From: Kaistia terrae
GTDB taxonomy: Bacteria; Pseudomonadota; Alphaproteobacteria; Rhizobiales; Kaistiaceae
Assembly (NCBI RefSeq): GCF_026344005.1
Contig: NZ_JAPKNH010000003.1
Location: forward strand, 248,001 to 312,000
Direction: 5' to 3'
DNA length: 64,000 bases
Shown here piece by piece: positions 1 to 8,539 of the stretch (its first letter is position 1; every line of letters starts with the position of its first letter). A model generated the notes under the pieces. It saw nothing but the letters and a program-made list of their open reading frames with translations, was not told the origin of the DNA and did not search any database. The position numbers and the translations under genes were made by a program.

Positions 1-844
1 CAATCGTCGTCAGCCGCTCCCGCTGGATGTCGCGATCGAGATGGATGCAATCCTTCCAGAGAGCCCGACCGGCGATAACGCCCGAGGCGCCGTTCTGCAT
101 GGCGATCTCGACCTGGCCGATGAAGGTCTCATGATCGACACCGGCCGACAGAACCGCCCACGGCACCTCGCCGGCCATCGCCGTGATCTTGGCGCAGGAT
201 TGAGCCGTGCCGGGATAAGGGATCTTCAGCACCTTGGAGCCGAGTTCCAGCGAGATCCGCGTACCTTCCTCGATCAGCCAGGGCGTCTTCGCCTTGTAGT
301 CTTCCTTGCTCTCGCCTTCGAGCTGGTAGGTCAGGAACTCGACCACGAGCAGCAGGTCTTCGCGGGAGAAATCCTCGATCGACTGGCGCAGGATCTCGAT
401 ATTGGCAGTATTCGCCTCCGGCTTGTCGGCGCGAAGATAGACCATGATCTTGCCGCCGGTGCCGCCAAGCTCGCGGACGCGGCGGGCGTTGATGCCCGGC
501 ACCAGCTTGGACAGGCGATAGCCTTCCGGCGACACGTCCCAGCCCGAGGCATCGAGACCGATCAGAAGCGCGGTATCGCGCGCCAGCGAGCCATTCTCGA
601 TCACATGCGGCACAGCGCAGAGCGGGTCGAGCAGGACGCAGGAGGCTTCGTTGGCCAGAAAGCGGGTGATGTCCGACTTGGTTTCGCCCAGCATGTCGTT
701 GCTGATCTTCGCCTGCTCTTCCGGATCGGAAGCGAGGATGGTGCGCATGCCGCCGCGCTGGTCGCAGGCGATCACCATCATGGCGCCATCGCGCCCGCAG
801 ATCTGCTGGTAGCCACGGAATTCCGATGTCGACATTCGGGTCAT
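1..844 (-). CDS. Tagatose-1,6-bisphosphate aldolase-like (LacD family), 3' end cut by window edge
   Basis: The minus-strand frame opens at ATG 844 (a second ATG is at 835) and runs off the left edge, so the C-terminus is missing. About 281 codons are visible. The protein matches class I LacD-type aldolases: VIACDQRGGMR near the N-terminus, GGKIMVYLRAD around the expected Schiff-base lysine strand, LLVVEFLTY, VLKIPYPG and PWAVLSAGV in the usual order. Family members cleave ketose bisphosphates to two triose phosphates in the cytoplasm. It is divergent from a SorC regulator and next to a CUT2 importer, so it probably ends the catabolism of that imported sugar. The true substrate is not clear; IolC/DUF2090-linked aldolases are related alternatives. 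Confidence 0.72.
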   Translation of the reverse strand, partial: MTRMSTSEFRGYQQICGRDGAMMVIACDQRGGMRTILASDPEEQAKISNDMLGETKSDITRFLANEASCVLLDPLCAVPHVIENGSLARDTALLIGLDASGWDVSPEGYRLSKLVPGINARRVRELGGTGGKIMVYLRADKPEANTANIEILRQSIEDFSREDLLLVVEFLTYQLEGESKEDYKAKTPWLIEEGTRISLELGSKVLKIPYPGTAQSCAKITAMAGEVPWAVLSAGVDHETFIGQVEIAMQNGASGVIAGRALWKDCIHLDRDIQRERLTTI

Positions 845-1060
845 GCTGCACGGTCCGATTTTTAGCACCGGCCTGGCCGGGCGTTGGCGAAGTTCTTCAA
901 GCCACCGAACCGGTCCATTCTACCGCAACTGCCGGCGAATTCCCGATCGTTCGTCGATATCCGTCGCTTTTATGGACCGCCCCTGCCGGAATGGCTTATG
1001 CACGGAAGGCTGGCGGTTCGAGCACGCGGCGTCTCTGCGGTGGCTCCCTCAAGCTGATGC

Positions 1061-2038
1061 GTGTATGTGTATCATCTTTCAGAAAGGAATTTCAAGCTGT
1101 CCTCTTCGTCATCCCAGGACACCGCTGCGACCCGCACGATGCTGCACACCGTCGCCAAGCTGCACTACGAGGCCGACCTCTCGCAGGTCGAGATCGCGCG
1201 TCGGCTGAACGTCTCGGCGGCAACGATTTCCCGGCTGCTGCGACGGGCCCGCGAGGAAGGAATCGTGCGGATCGAGATTCCCGATATCGCGTCCCCGGAA
1301 GAGCTGAACCTCCGGCTGGTAGAAGCGCTCGGGCTGAAGCAGGCCGCCGTGGTCGATGCTCCGGAAGCGGGCGTCATGGCGGCCCTCGCCGGCCCTGTCG
1401 GCACGCTGTTGCGCGACGCGGGCCTCAGGCAGAATTCGGTGCTGGCGATCGGCTGGGGCCGCGCCGTGCGCGAGGTAATCCAGGCGGGCCTGCCGAGCCT
1501 GCCCGGTGTGATAACGGTTCCCGCGACGGGCGGCATGCAGCAATCGGCCCCCCATTTCCAGATCAACGAATTCGTCCGCCTCGCGGCCGAGCAAATGTCG
1601 GGCACCCCGCATTTCATCCATGCGCCCTACTTGCCGTCACCGGAGTCGCGCGATGCATTCCTGAGCGATCCGATCATTCGCGAGAATGTCGCGCTCTGGG
1701 GAAGGCTCGATGCGGCGCTGGTCGGCATCGGCCTGACGCACGCCGTCGATCCGGCGCAGGGCGTCTCCTCGGCAACGCCGAACGAACTGGCGCTGGCGCA
1801 TGCAGCGGGCGACGTGGTCCGGCACTATTTCGACGTTTCGGGAAATCCCGTCCCCTGGGACGGCGAAGACCGCCTGATCGCCGTTTCGCCGGAACAGTTG
1901 CGCGCAACCCCGCTGGTCATCGGCGTCGCTGTTTCGGCGAACAAGGTGCCGGCGATCCTCGGCGCGATCCGGGCCGGCCTCGTCAATGCGCTGGTTACCG
2001 ATGTGCGCACGGCGCAGGCTGTGCTGGACAGCCTCTGA
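1061..2038 (+). CDS. SorC/DeoR-type sugar-binding transcriptional regulator
   Basis: SorC family. An N-terminal helix-turn-helix (LSQVEIARRLNVSAATISRLLRRA) is followed by the sugar-phosphate-binding domain with GWGRAVREV and the late NALVTD strand. Such proteins sense sugar phosphates and control the neighbouring catabolic genes. It is divergent from the LacD-like aldolase and convergent with the CUT2 importer, so both are likely targets. The start is uncertain. ATG 1061 has no clear ribosome site. ATG 1139 would leave a very short tail before the HTH. A CTG at 1097 lies 8 nt after AGAAAGGA and would also give the normal family length. Confidence 0.85.
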   Translation: MYVYHLSERNFKLSSSSSQDTAATRTMLHTVAKLHYEADLSQVEIARRLNVSAATISRLLRRAREEGIVRIEIPDIASPEELNLRLVEALGLKQAAVVDAPEAGVMAALAGPVGTLLRDAGLRQNSVLAIGWGRAVREVIQAGLPSLPGVITVPATGGMQQSAPHFQINEFVRLAAEQMSGTPHFIHAPYLPSPESRDAFLSDPIIRENVALWGRLDAALVGIGLTHAVDPAQGVSSATPNELALAHAAGDVVRHYFDVSGNPVPWDGEDRLIAVSPEQLRATPLVIGVAVSANKVPAILGAIRAGLVNALVTDVRTAQAVLDSL

Positions 2039-2065
2039 CGCCTGTCCGACCGCCAAAATGAAAAT

Positions 2066-2089
2066 GGCGGCCGCACGGATGCGGCCGCC
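2066..2089 (-). terminator. GC-rich hairpin between convergent genes
   Basis: A perfect 9-bp stem, GGCGGCCGC (2066-2074) with GCGGCCGCC (2081-2089), and a 6-nt loop lie between the SorC gene and the importer operon. Read on the minus strand the stem is followed by ATTTTCATTTT, so it best serves the minus-strand importer operon as an intrinsic terminator. Confidence 0.6.
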
Positions 2090-2107
2090 GGGTTCTGCGG
2101 GCCGGCG

Positions 2108-2872
2108 TCAGCCGCCGACCATCAGCTTGACGATCTCGTCCGGGTTGGTCTCGGAGATCTTCCGCTCGCCGGCCAGCATGCCGCGCCGAAGCACGACGAT
2201 GCGGTCGGCAACCGCGAAGATGTCCTGAAGATTGTGCGAGATGAAGATGATCGCACGACCCTGCGCCTTGAGGTTCTGGATCAGCGAAACGACCTTGCGC
2301 TGCTCCGGCACGCCGAGCGCCGCCGTCGGCTCGTCCATGATCAGCACGCGGGCGTTCCAGTAGATCGCCCGGCCGATCGCCACCGCCTGGCGCTGGCCGC
2401 CCGAGAAGCGGCCGACAGGGGCGTCGAGCCGGTTCACATGGAAGTCCAGCCGCGCCATCGTCTCCTTGGCTGCCTTCGCCATTGCCGGACGATCGAGAAC
2501 CGGCAGGAAGCCGAATGCGCGCCGCATCGGCTCGCGGCCGAGGAAGATGTTGGCGCCGATGGTCAGATTGTCGGCGAGCGCCAGGTCCTGGTAGATCGTC
2601 TCGATGCCATGGGCGCGGGCGGCTTCCGGCGTGGCAAAGCGAACCGCCTCGCCGGCGAACCGGATCTCGCCACCATCGGCGCCATGCACGCCGGAGATGG
2701 TCTTGATCAGGGTCGACTTGCCGGCGCCATTGTCGCCGGCAAGGGCGACCACTTCGCCCGGATAGAGCGCCATCGAGACTTCCTTGAGGGCCTCGACGCC
2801 GCCGAAACGCTTGGAGACCGAACGAACGTCGAGGATCGGTTCCTGCGATTGTGTCTGGGATTGCACGGACAT
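2108..2872 (-). CDS. CUT2 sugar ABC transporter ATPase, single NBD (FrcA-like)
   Basis: Cytoplasmic ATPase of a monosaccharide importer. Walker A is GDNGAGKST (about residues 46-54), signature FSGGQRQ, Walker B VLIMDEP, and the H-loop is FISHN. At 254 residues it has one nucleotide-binding domain, unlike the roughly 500-residue double-domain RbsA type elsewhere in this window. Single-NBD CUT2 ATPases are known from fructose-type (Frc) importers and work as homodimers. It is the last gene of SBP-permease-ATPase, two bases after the permease stop, with GGGGA before the ATG. Confidence 0.9.
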   Translation of the reverse strand: MSVQSQTQSQEPILDVRSVSKRFGGVEALKEVSMALYPGEVVALAGDNGAGKSTLIKTISGVHGADGGEIRFAGEAVRFATPEAARAHGIETIYQDLALADNLTIGANIFLGREPMRRAFGFLPVLDRPAMAKAAKETMARLDFHVNRLDAPVGRFSGGQRQAVAIGRAIYWNARVLIMDEPTAALGVPEQRKVVSLIQNLKAQGRAIIFISHNLQDIFAVADRIVVLRRGMLAGERKISETNPDEIVKLMVGG

Positions 2873-2874
2873 GA

Positions 2875-3909
2875 CTAGCGATCCCCACCGAGCTTGCGCT
2901 GCGTCTGGTCGACGAGCACCGAGATGATGATGACGACGCCGACGGCGACGAACTGCCAGAACGGTTCGACATTGATGAAGACAAGGCCGTACTGGATCAC
3001 CGCGATAACCAGAGCGCCGGCGACCGTGCCGAGGATGGTGCCGGAGCCGCCGAACAGGCTGGCGCCGCCAATGACGACCGCCGCGATCGAGTCGAGCAGC
3101 AGCGGCTCGCCGGCCTGCGCCGCGCCCGCCGTAAATCGCGCCGCGTAGAGCACGCCGCCCAGGCCCGCGCAGAGGGCGGAGAGCAGATAGAGCTTGCGGA
3201 TATGGCGCGGCACGTTGATGCCGGAGCGGATCGCCGCCTGTTCATTGGCGCCGATGGCATAGGTGTGCTGGCCAAAACGGGTCTGCGACAGCAGGTAGTG
3301 CATCAGCAGCACGAACAGGATCGTGATGATCACGACGACCGGGAAGCCGAAGACGCGGCCATTGCCGAGCGAGGCGAACCAGCTGTTGGCGACCGGCACC
3401 GTGGTGCCGCCGGCGAGCAGGAAGGCGACGCCGCGCGCCACGCCGAACATGCCGAGCGTTCCGATGAAGGGCGGAACCTTCAGCTTCGAGATCAGCACGC
3501 CATTGACGAAGCCGGGTCCGAGCGCGACCACGAGGCCGGCGGTGATGCCGACCAGCATGGCGGCGAAGGGCGGCAGCGACTGGCCGGCCAGGTTCGTCGC
3601 ATGCGCCGCAATGACGGCGGCGAGGCCCATGATGAAGCCGATCGAAAGATCGATGCCACCTGAAATGATGACGAAGGTCGAGCCGAGCGCCAGGAGCAGG
3701 GGAGCCACGGCAAAGATCGCGATCGACTGCGCGTTATAGCTCGAGAACAGAAAGGTCTGGCCATAGCTGATCCGAGACCAGGTTTCGAAGAAGACCAGAA
3801 GAATGGCGAGGAAAAGCCAGGCGCGCAGCGCAGCGATCCGGAGGATCAGCTGGCGTGACCGGGACTTGGTGGGGTCCGCGCGCGATTCCGTAGACGTTTG
3901 GGCGGACAT
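2875..3909 (-). CDS. CUT2 sugar ABC transporter permease
   Basis: A 344-residue integral membrane permease of the RbsC/FrcC family with about 8-10 hydrophobic segments. The family GGIDLSIGFIMGLAA segment is near residues 85-100, and the EAA-like cytoplasmic region is YAIGANEQAAIRSGI. It forms the transmembrane channel for the ATPase downstream and the binding protein upstream. The substrate cannot be read from the permease; the adjacent LacD-like aldolase and SorC regulator point to a hexose or hexitol. Confidence 0.9.
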   Translation of the reverse strand: MSAQTSTESRADPTKSRSRQLILRIAALRAWLFLAILLVFFETWSRISYGQTFLFSSYNAQSIAIFAVAPLLLALGSTFVIISGGIDLSIGFIMGLAAVIAAHATNLAGQSLPPFAAMLVGITAGLVVALGPGFVNGVLISKLKVPPFIGTLGMFGVARGVAFLLAGGTTVPVANSWFASLGNGRVFGFPVVVIITILFVLLMHYLLSQTRFGQHTYAIGANEQAAIRSGINVPRHIRKLYLLSALCAGLGGVLYAARFTAGAAQAGEPLLLDSIAAVVIGGASLFGGSGTILGTVAGALVIAVIQYGLVFINVEPFWQFVAVGVVIIISVLVDQTQRKLGGDR

Positions 3910-3943
3910 GCGCCACTCCGTACAGGTATCGAAGAGAGAGGAA

Positions 3944-3972
3944 GCGCCGCCGGACCGCTGGCCCGGCGGCGC
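3944..3972 (-). promoter_or_regulatory. Intercistronic hairpin between binding-protein and permease genes
   Basis: A 10-bp stem, GCGCCGCCGG (3944-3953) with CCGGCGGCGC (3963-3972), sits in the 70-bp gap after the binding-protein gene. No T-tract follows. Such hairpins often stabilise the upstream mRNA, which would raise binding-protein output relative to the permease. Confidence 0.5.
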
Positions 3973-3979
3973 CGGCGGC

Positions 3980-4963
3980 TCAATCCTTGTAGATGAACTG
4001 CGCGATCTCAGGCTTGTCGACGTTGTCCTTGTCCATCACGGTGAAGCCGGTGCCGATGGCGACCGGGATCGACTGGCCCGTGAGATGGGCGAAGGCGGAG
4101 ACCAGGCCGTAATAGCCGATCTCGGCCGGGTGCTGAGCGATGGCGATATCGATCAGGCCGGTCTTGATGTTGTCGACGATCGTGGGCGGTGCGTCGAAGG
4201 CGACGACCTTGACCTTGCCGGACTGGCCCGCCTGCTGGACGCCGTTCGCTGCGCCGATGGCCGAGAACAGGTTCGCACCGAAGATGCCGGCGAGATCCGG
4301 GTTACGGGCGAACACGGCCTGCAACTGCGAAGCGGCCTTGTTGGAGTCGTTGTCGTTGAACTGGGTCTCGAGAACCTCGATGTTCGGGAAGTTCTTCAGC
4401 TCGTCCTTGAAGCCTTCTTCACGCTGGTCGGTCGTCGAGACGCCCGGCTTCACGTTCGAGACGTAAACCTTGCCCTTTTCGCCGATCGACTTGGCGAGCG
4501 CGCGGGCAGCGATACGGCCGCCGAGCACGTTGTCGGAAGCGATATAGGAGAGCGGGAAGTCGGCATCGCCGGCGCCCGTCTGGTAGTTGCCGGTACCGAT
4601 GAAGGTATCGACGGTGATGACCGGAATGCCGGCGGCATGCGCCTTCTTGAGCGGCTCGACCAGTTGGACCTTGTCGGTCGGGGCGATCAGGATCGCGTCC
4701 GGCTTGCGGGCGATGATGGCGTCAAGCACCGGAACCTGCAGGACCGGATTGAATTCAGGCGCGCCCTGGAAGACCAGATCGACACCGAGCGCCTTGGCGG
4801 CGGCTTCAGCGCCCTTGCGCATGGTGATGTAGAAGCCGTCCGTCGTGATGCCCGGGATCAGGGCGACGGTGAACTTCTTGTCCTGGGCCTGGGCCGCGAT
4901 CGAGCTGGTCAGGACGGTTGCCCCGACCGCCAGAGCTGCGAGCGCTGTAACGATTTTTTTCAT
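3980..4963 (-). CDS. CUT2 periplasmic sugar-binding protein
   Basis: A 327-residue RbsB/FrcB-type binding protein with a Sec signal peptide ending near AAQA-QDKKF (about residue 26). The mature part has the Peripla_BP_4 pattern: VALIPGITTDGFYITMRKG, DAILIAPTD, VITVDTFIG, GGRIAARAL and VVAFDAPP. It delivers sugar to the permease encoded next. It is the first gene of the operon; the ATG at 4963 follows GAGGGAA. It shows no close paralogy to the other CUT2 binding proteins in the window. Confidence 0.9.
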   Translation of the reverse strand: MKKIVTALAALAVGATVLTSSIAAQAQDKKFTVALIPGITTDGFYITMRKGAEAAAKALGVDLVFQGAPEFNPVLQVPVLDAIIARKPDAILIAPTDKVQLVEPLKKAHAAGIPVITVDTFIGTGNYQTGAGDADFPLSYIASDNVLGGRIAARALAKSIGEKGKVYVSNVKPGVSTTDQREEGFKDELKNFPNIEVLETQFNDNDSNKAASQLQAVFARNPDLAGIFGANLFSAIGAANGVQQAGQSGKVKVVAFDAPPTIVDNIKTGLIDIAIAQHPAEIGYYGLVSAFAHLTGQSIPVAIGTGFTVMDKDNVDKPEIAQFIYKD

Positions 4964-5569
4964 GGCGTTCCCTCATGTTTGCTTTGGATGTGTTGCCTGG
5001 CAACGGTGTTCACCCGCCGAAGCCCTTCTACGGAGCTATTCGAACGGATGTTCTTGGCTTGAACCGGCGCAGTTATACTGCCCGTCGCGGCCTAGATCGG
5101 ACACTGGCACGCCGCGGGCGCGCCCAAGTCGAATGCAAGATATTTTGGGAAAACGGCAAGAAACACTGACGCCGCACGGACGTATCGCCAGACAATATTT
5201 CACCGATCGCGCCCACAATGCGAGCAACGTCGAATCTCATCCAACGAATCCGGTTGATGACCCTGCCGGGCCAACCCCTCCCATTTCTTTTTGTTGATCG
5301 AAGCCTAGATGCCAGCTTCGGCAACGTCAATCCGATATTTTACGCAAGCTAAGTTTGCTTGAATGCCGTTAGGGCAAACTCAAGAAGAAGCCCGCGTTTT
5401 GGCGTTTTCGCATCGCCTCGACGTCCTCTTCCGCGAAGTACCTATCGCCCTCGGCGCGTTGCCAGAGGCAATCGTCGACATCGCGTAGGGGCGCACCCTT
5501 GCGCCATGCACGCAATGGATCTCGGGAATGACGACGCGCCGCCCGGGCCCTAAAGGTCAGCGAGAGGGC
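4964..5569. other. Intergenic region, no gene seen
   Basis: About 600 bases lie upstream of the CUT2 importer operon and downstream of the SDR gene. The short open frames have no recognisable protein. The GC is lower than in the genes, and a small inverted repeat CAAGC/GCTTG is at 5345-5361. It probably holds the importer promoter and operator near 4970-5100, but no confident -35/-10 pair was found. Confidence 0.4.
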
Positions 5570-6301
5570 TCAGATGTCTTGGTTTTGCGGCAGGATCACC
5601 AGATCACGGATGGTGACATTGGCCGGCCGCGTCAGCATGAACAGTACAGCGTCGGCAATGTCTTCCGAGAGCAGCCCCTCGCGGGCGGCCGCCTTGGCAG
5701 CGATAACGGCCGGGTCCGAATAGCCCCAGAGCTCGTTCAGCACAACGCCCGGCGCCACTGCGCCGACCCGTACGCCATGCGGCGCAACCTGGCGGCGGAC
5801 GCCGTGCACGAAGGCCTGAACGGCATGCTTCGTGGCGCTGTAGACCGGCTCCCACGGGATCGCCTGATGACCGGCGACCGAGCTGGTGACGATGATCTCG
5901 CCGGCGCGGCGCTCGATCATACCCGGCAGGACAGCCCGCACGGCGCGGAACACGGCATTGACGTTGACGCCGATGACCTCGTCGAAATCGTCCGGGTCGC
6001 CATCGACCAGATCGCCCGTCAGATAGAGGCCGGCATTGGCGAGAAGGATGTCGATCTGGCCGAAGCGGGCGATTGTTTCGGCGATCGTGCGCTCGACTTC
6101 GGCGGGCTTGGTCAAGTCGGCAGCGATGACGAGCGCGTCGGCATCGGGAAATTCGTTGCGCACGGCCTGCAGCCGCTCCGCCGAACGACCGACCATCGCG
6201 AGACGCACGCCCTGCCCCGCCAACATGCGCGCCATGGCGCGACCGATGCCCGAACTCGCGCCGGTTACCAGCGCGACTTTGCCCTTCAGATCACGGCTCA
6301 T
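5570..6301 (-). CDS. Short-chain dehydrogenase, ribitol 2-dehydrogenase-like
   Basis: A 243-residue classical SDR. The NAD(P) motif TGASSGIG is at residues 14-21, NAG in LLANAG, catalytic Ser in TSSVAG and YSATK (Y-x3-K). The segment WEPVYSATKHAVQAFVHG, then RRQVA-HGVRVGAV and a C-terminal NVTIRDLVILPQ, is characteristic of ribitol 2-dehydrogenases, which oxidise ribitol to D-ribulose. An FGGY kinase of the D-ribulokinase type is encoded at 30.6 kb. The gene is divergent from a LacI regulator, its likely controller. SDR substrate calls from sequence are tentative. Confidence 0.75.
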   Translation of the reverse strand: MSRDLKGKVALVTGASSGIGRAMARMLAGQGVRLAMVGRSAERLQAVRNEFPDADALVIAADLTKPAEVERTIAETIARFGQIDILLANAGLYLTGDLVDGDPDDFDEVIGVNVNAVFRAVRAVLPGMIERRAGEIIVTSSVAGHQAIPWEPVYSATKHAVQAFVHGVRRQVAPHGVRVGAVAPGVVLNELWGYSDPAVIAAKAAAREGLLSEDIADAVLFMLTRPANVTIRDLVILPQNQDI

Positions 6302-6646
6302 GCAGACCCTCCCCGGTTGTCACACGACGACGTCACCCGCCAGACTGCAAATTCTGGCCGGCCGACGATGCATCGTTGAAATATTGTCTGGCTGATGGTC
6401 CGCAGGCGAAGATCGGCACCTTGCCGCCTCGCCCGTCCTCCCGGCCCGTCCAGCCCGTCTCCTATACGAAGGCTAACATTCATTCCAACTACGTCAACTT
6501 GGAAATTTGCACGCGTAAAACACTGTGTTAGCCTGCCAAGGCGCACCCTTTCTGCCGGACCTCTTGAGCGGGCGGCTATGTCAGGAGGTCTACCTTCGAC
6601 CTGTCCATCTACCGAAACTTGGCGCCATGGGTTCGAGAAAGCACGA
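6302..6646. promoter_or_regulatory. Divergent regulatory region with candidate operator
   Basis: A 345-bp gap between the divergent SDR and LacI-regulator genes. It contains the palindrome AACAC-T-GTGTT (6519-6529), just after an ACGCGT core (6511-6516). LacI-family operators are short palindromes of this kind, so autoregulation is plausible. No confident sigma-70 promoter was picked. Confidence 0.35.
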
Positions 6647-7678
6647 ATGACGGATCGCACGATCAAGAACATGGCGGAGTTCTCGGCGCTGAGCGGCATA
6701 TCCCGGCCGACAGTCTCGAAGTATTTCAACGACCCGGACAGCGTTCGCAAATCAACCCGAGCTCAGATCGAGCGGGCGCTGGCGAAATACGAGTATCGAC
6801 CCAACCTCTTTGCCGTGAACCTGAACAAGAAGCGCCCGAAGATCATCGGCGTGATCGTGCCCGACACCGCCGACACGTTCTTTTCCGAACTGGTGCGGCG
6901 GATCGAGATGCAGTGCGTCGAGCGCGGCTATCTGGCGATTGTCCTCTCATCCCGGGGCGACGCCCAGCTCGAGGGCCGCTCGATCGAGACCCTGCTGTCG
7001 CTGAATATCGCCGGCGCCATCGTCGCGCCTCTGGGAGTTCACTCCGACATGCAGCTGATGCGCAGCCTGCGGGCGCGCATCCCGATGGTTTTCCTCGATT
7101 CGAGCCTTGACGACGACACCCCCTTCGTCGGCACCGACAATTTCCAGAGCGTGCCCCTGATCACGGAATATCTCTGTCGCAGCGGCGAACCGCCGACCTA
7201 TTTCGACATGCCGGCCGTCAACCACAACGGCCCAGAGCGCAAGCTCGCCTATGTGACAACGATGGAACGACTGGGGCTGAAGCCGGAGGTCATCGCGGTC
7301 ACACCGCAGAACGACTGGCGCTTTGAAGACATCGCCTTCGAGGAAACGCGCCGCGTCCTGCGGGGATCGGGCTTCCCGACCCGGACGATCCTTTGCGCCA
7401 ATGACCGCTGCGCCGTGGGCGTGATGGCGGCGGTGTACCAGCATGGCCTGCGCATCGGCCGCGAGCCCGGCTGCGACATCCGCATCGCCGGACATGATGA
7501 CCAGCCGCACAGCCGCTATGGCTGTCCGCCCCTGACCACGGTGGCGCAGGATTTCGAACTGTTGGCCCAATCTTCGGTCGCCATCCTGCTCGATCGTGTC
7601 GAGCGCGAGGACGGTGACGATCGAGCCCCCGAACAGGTGCGCCTGGAAGGCAAACTGGTCATGCGCGCCTCAGCCTGA
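6647..7678 (+). CDS. LacI-family transcriptional regulator
   Basis: A 343-residue LacI/GalR regulator. The N-terminal HTH is MAEFSALSGISRPTVSKYFND, slightly unusual because the first helix reads EFSALSGIS rather than DVAxxAGVS. The hinge is followed by a periplasmic-binding-protein-like effector domain beginning IIGVIVPDTADTFFSEL, with FVGTDN and IRIAGHDDQ further on. ATG 6647 is chosen because translation upstream of it has no family similarity. Likely target: the divergent SDR. Confidence 0.87.
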   Translation: MTDRTIKNMAEFSALSGISRPTVSKYFNDPDSVRKSTRAQIERALAKYEYRPNLFAVNLNKKRPKIIGVIVPDTADTFFSELVRRIEMQCVERGYLAIVLSSRGDAQLEGRSIETLLSLNIAGAIVAPLGVHSDMQLMRSLRARIPMVFLDSSLDDDTPFVGTDNFQSVPLITEYLCRSGEPPTYFDMPAVNHNGPERKLAYVTTMERLGLKPEVIAVTPQNDWRFEDIAFEETRRVLRGSGFPTRTILCANDRCAVGVMAAVYQHGLRIGREPGCDIRIAGHDDQPHSRYGCPPLTTVAQDFELLAQSSVAILLDRVEREDGDDRAPEQVRLEGKLVMRASA

Positions 7679-7891
7679 ACCCGAGCCGGACGCGCGTTTC
7701 GAGGGCCAAAGTCGGCCCGCCCCGCACGTCGGATACGGCGCCCCTGTTGGCTGTTCAGGGTGTGGCAGCGCACCCGCCCCTTCCAGCCTCGCATGCAAAG
7801 AATATCGTCTAGAAACAGGCTATTCCAACACCGCGATTTCAACTACTCATGACGACGACACTTGCCGATACCGCATAGTAAGGTGCTGTTC

Positions 7892-8527
7892 ATGAGCCCG
7901 GATTTCGGACTGGCCGACGTACTCCTCATTTTGTTCATCACCATTGGCCCCCTCAAGGCGGCCGTTGTCTACGCGAAGCTGACCGGACAGGCCGACCGGG
8001 AATTCCAGCGCGCAGTGGCGTTCAAGACGGTCCTGGTATCGACCATCGTCACGCTGGTCTTCGTATTCTTCGGGCAGAACCTGCTGGGTATCTTCCATGT
8101 GTCGCTGCCCGCCCTGAAGATCGCGGGCGGGCTTATCCTGCTGCTGTTCGCGCTCGACATGGTGATCGGCGAGCACAAGGACGCGGCCACCGATGGCCCT
8201 CCTTCGCTCGACATCGCCATCTATCCACTCGCTATGCCCCTGATGGCGACGCCACAGGGTCTGGTGGCAATCACCACAATTGTCGCCGAAACGGAGACCT
8301 TCGGGCAGAAGCTGATCATTGCGGCGATGGTCCTGGCAATCATGGCGGTCAATCTTGCGATCCTCCTCTCTGCCGGCAAGCTGATGCGAGGCGGCGCGTC
8401 CGGTGTGATGGTTGTGGTCTCCAAGGTCGTTGGCATCCTGCTGGCAGCGCTCGCCATCCAGCTCATGATCTCGTCCTTCAAGGATCTCGGATTGATCTCG
8501 GCGGCGGTCGGCACGGCGGCCCACTAG
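7892..8527 (+). CDS. MarC-family integral membrane protein
   Basis: A 211-residue membrane protein with about six hydrophobic helices. It matches MarC/UPF0056: ITIGPLKAAVVY at the N-terminus, the central PLAMPLMATPQGLVAITTI segment and a hydrophobic C-terminus. MarC function is not settled; antibiotic efflux was proposed and later doubted. The start ATG 7892 has TAAGGTG upstream. It is followed after 12 bases by a membrane-fusion protein, so the three genes probably form one efflux-type operon. Confidence 0.75.
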   Translation: MSPDFGLADVLLILFITIGPLKAAVVYAKLTGQADREFQRAVAFKTVLVSTIVTLVFVFFGQNLLGIFHVSLPALKIAGGLILLLFALDMVIGEHKDAATDGPPSLDIAIYPLAMPLMATPQGLVAITTIVAETETFGQKLIIAAMVLAIMAVNLAILLSAGKLMRGGASGVMVVVSKVVGILLAALAIQLMISSFKDLGLISAAVGTAAH

Positions 8528-8539
8528 CGGAGACACGTC

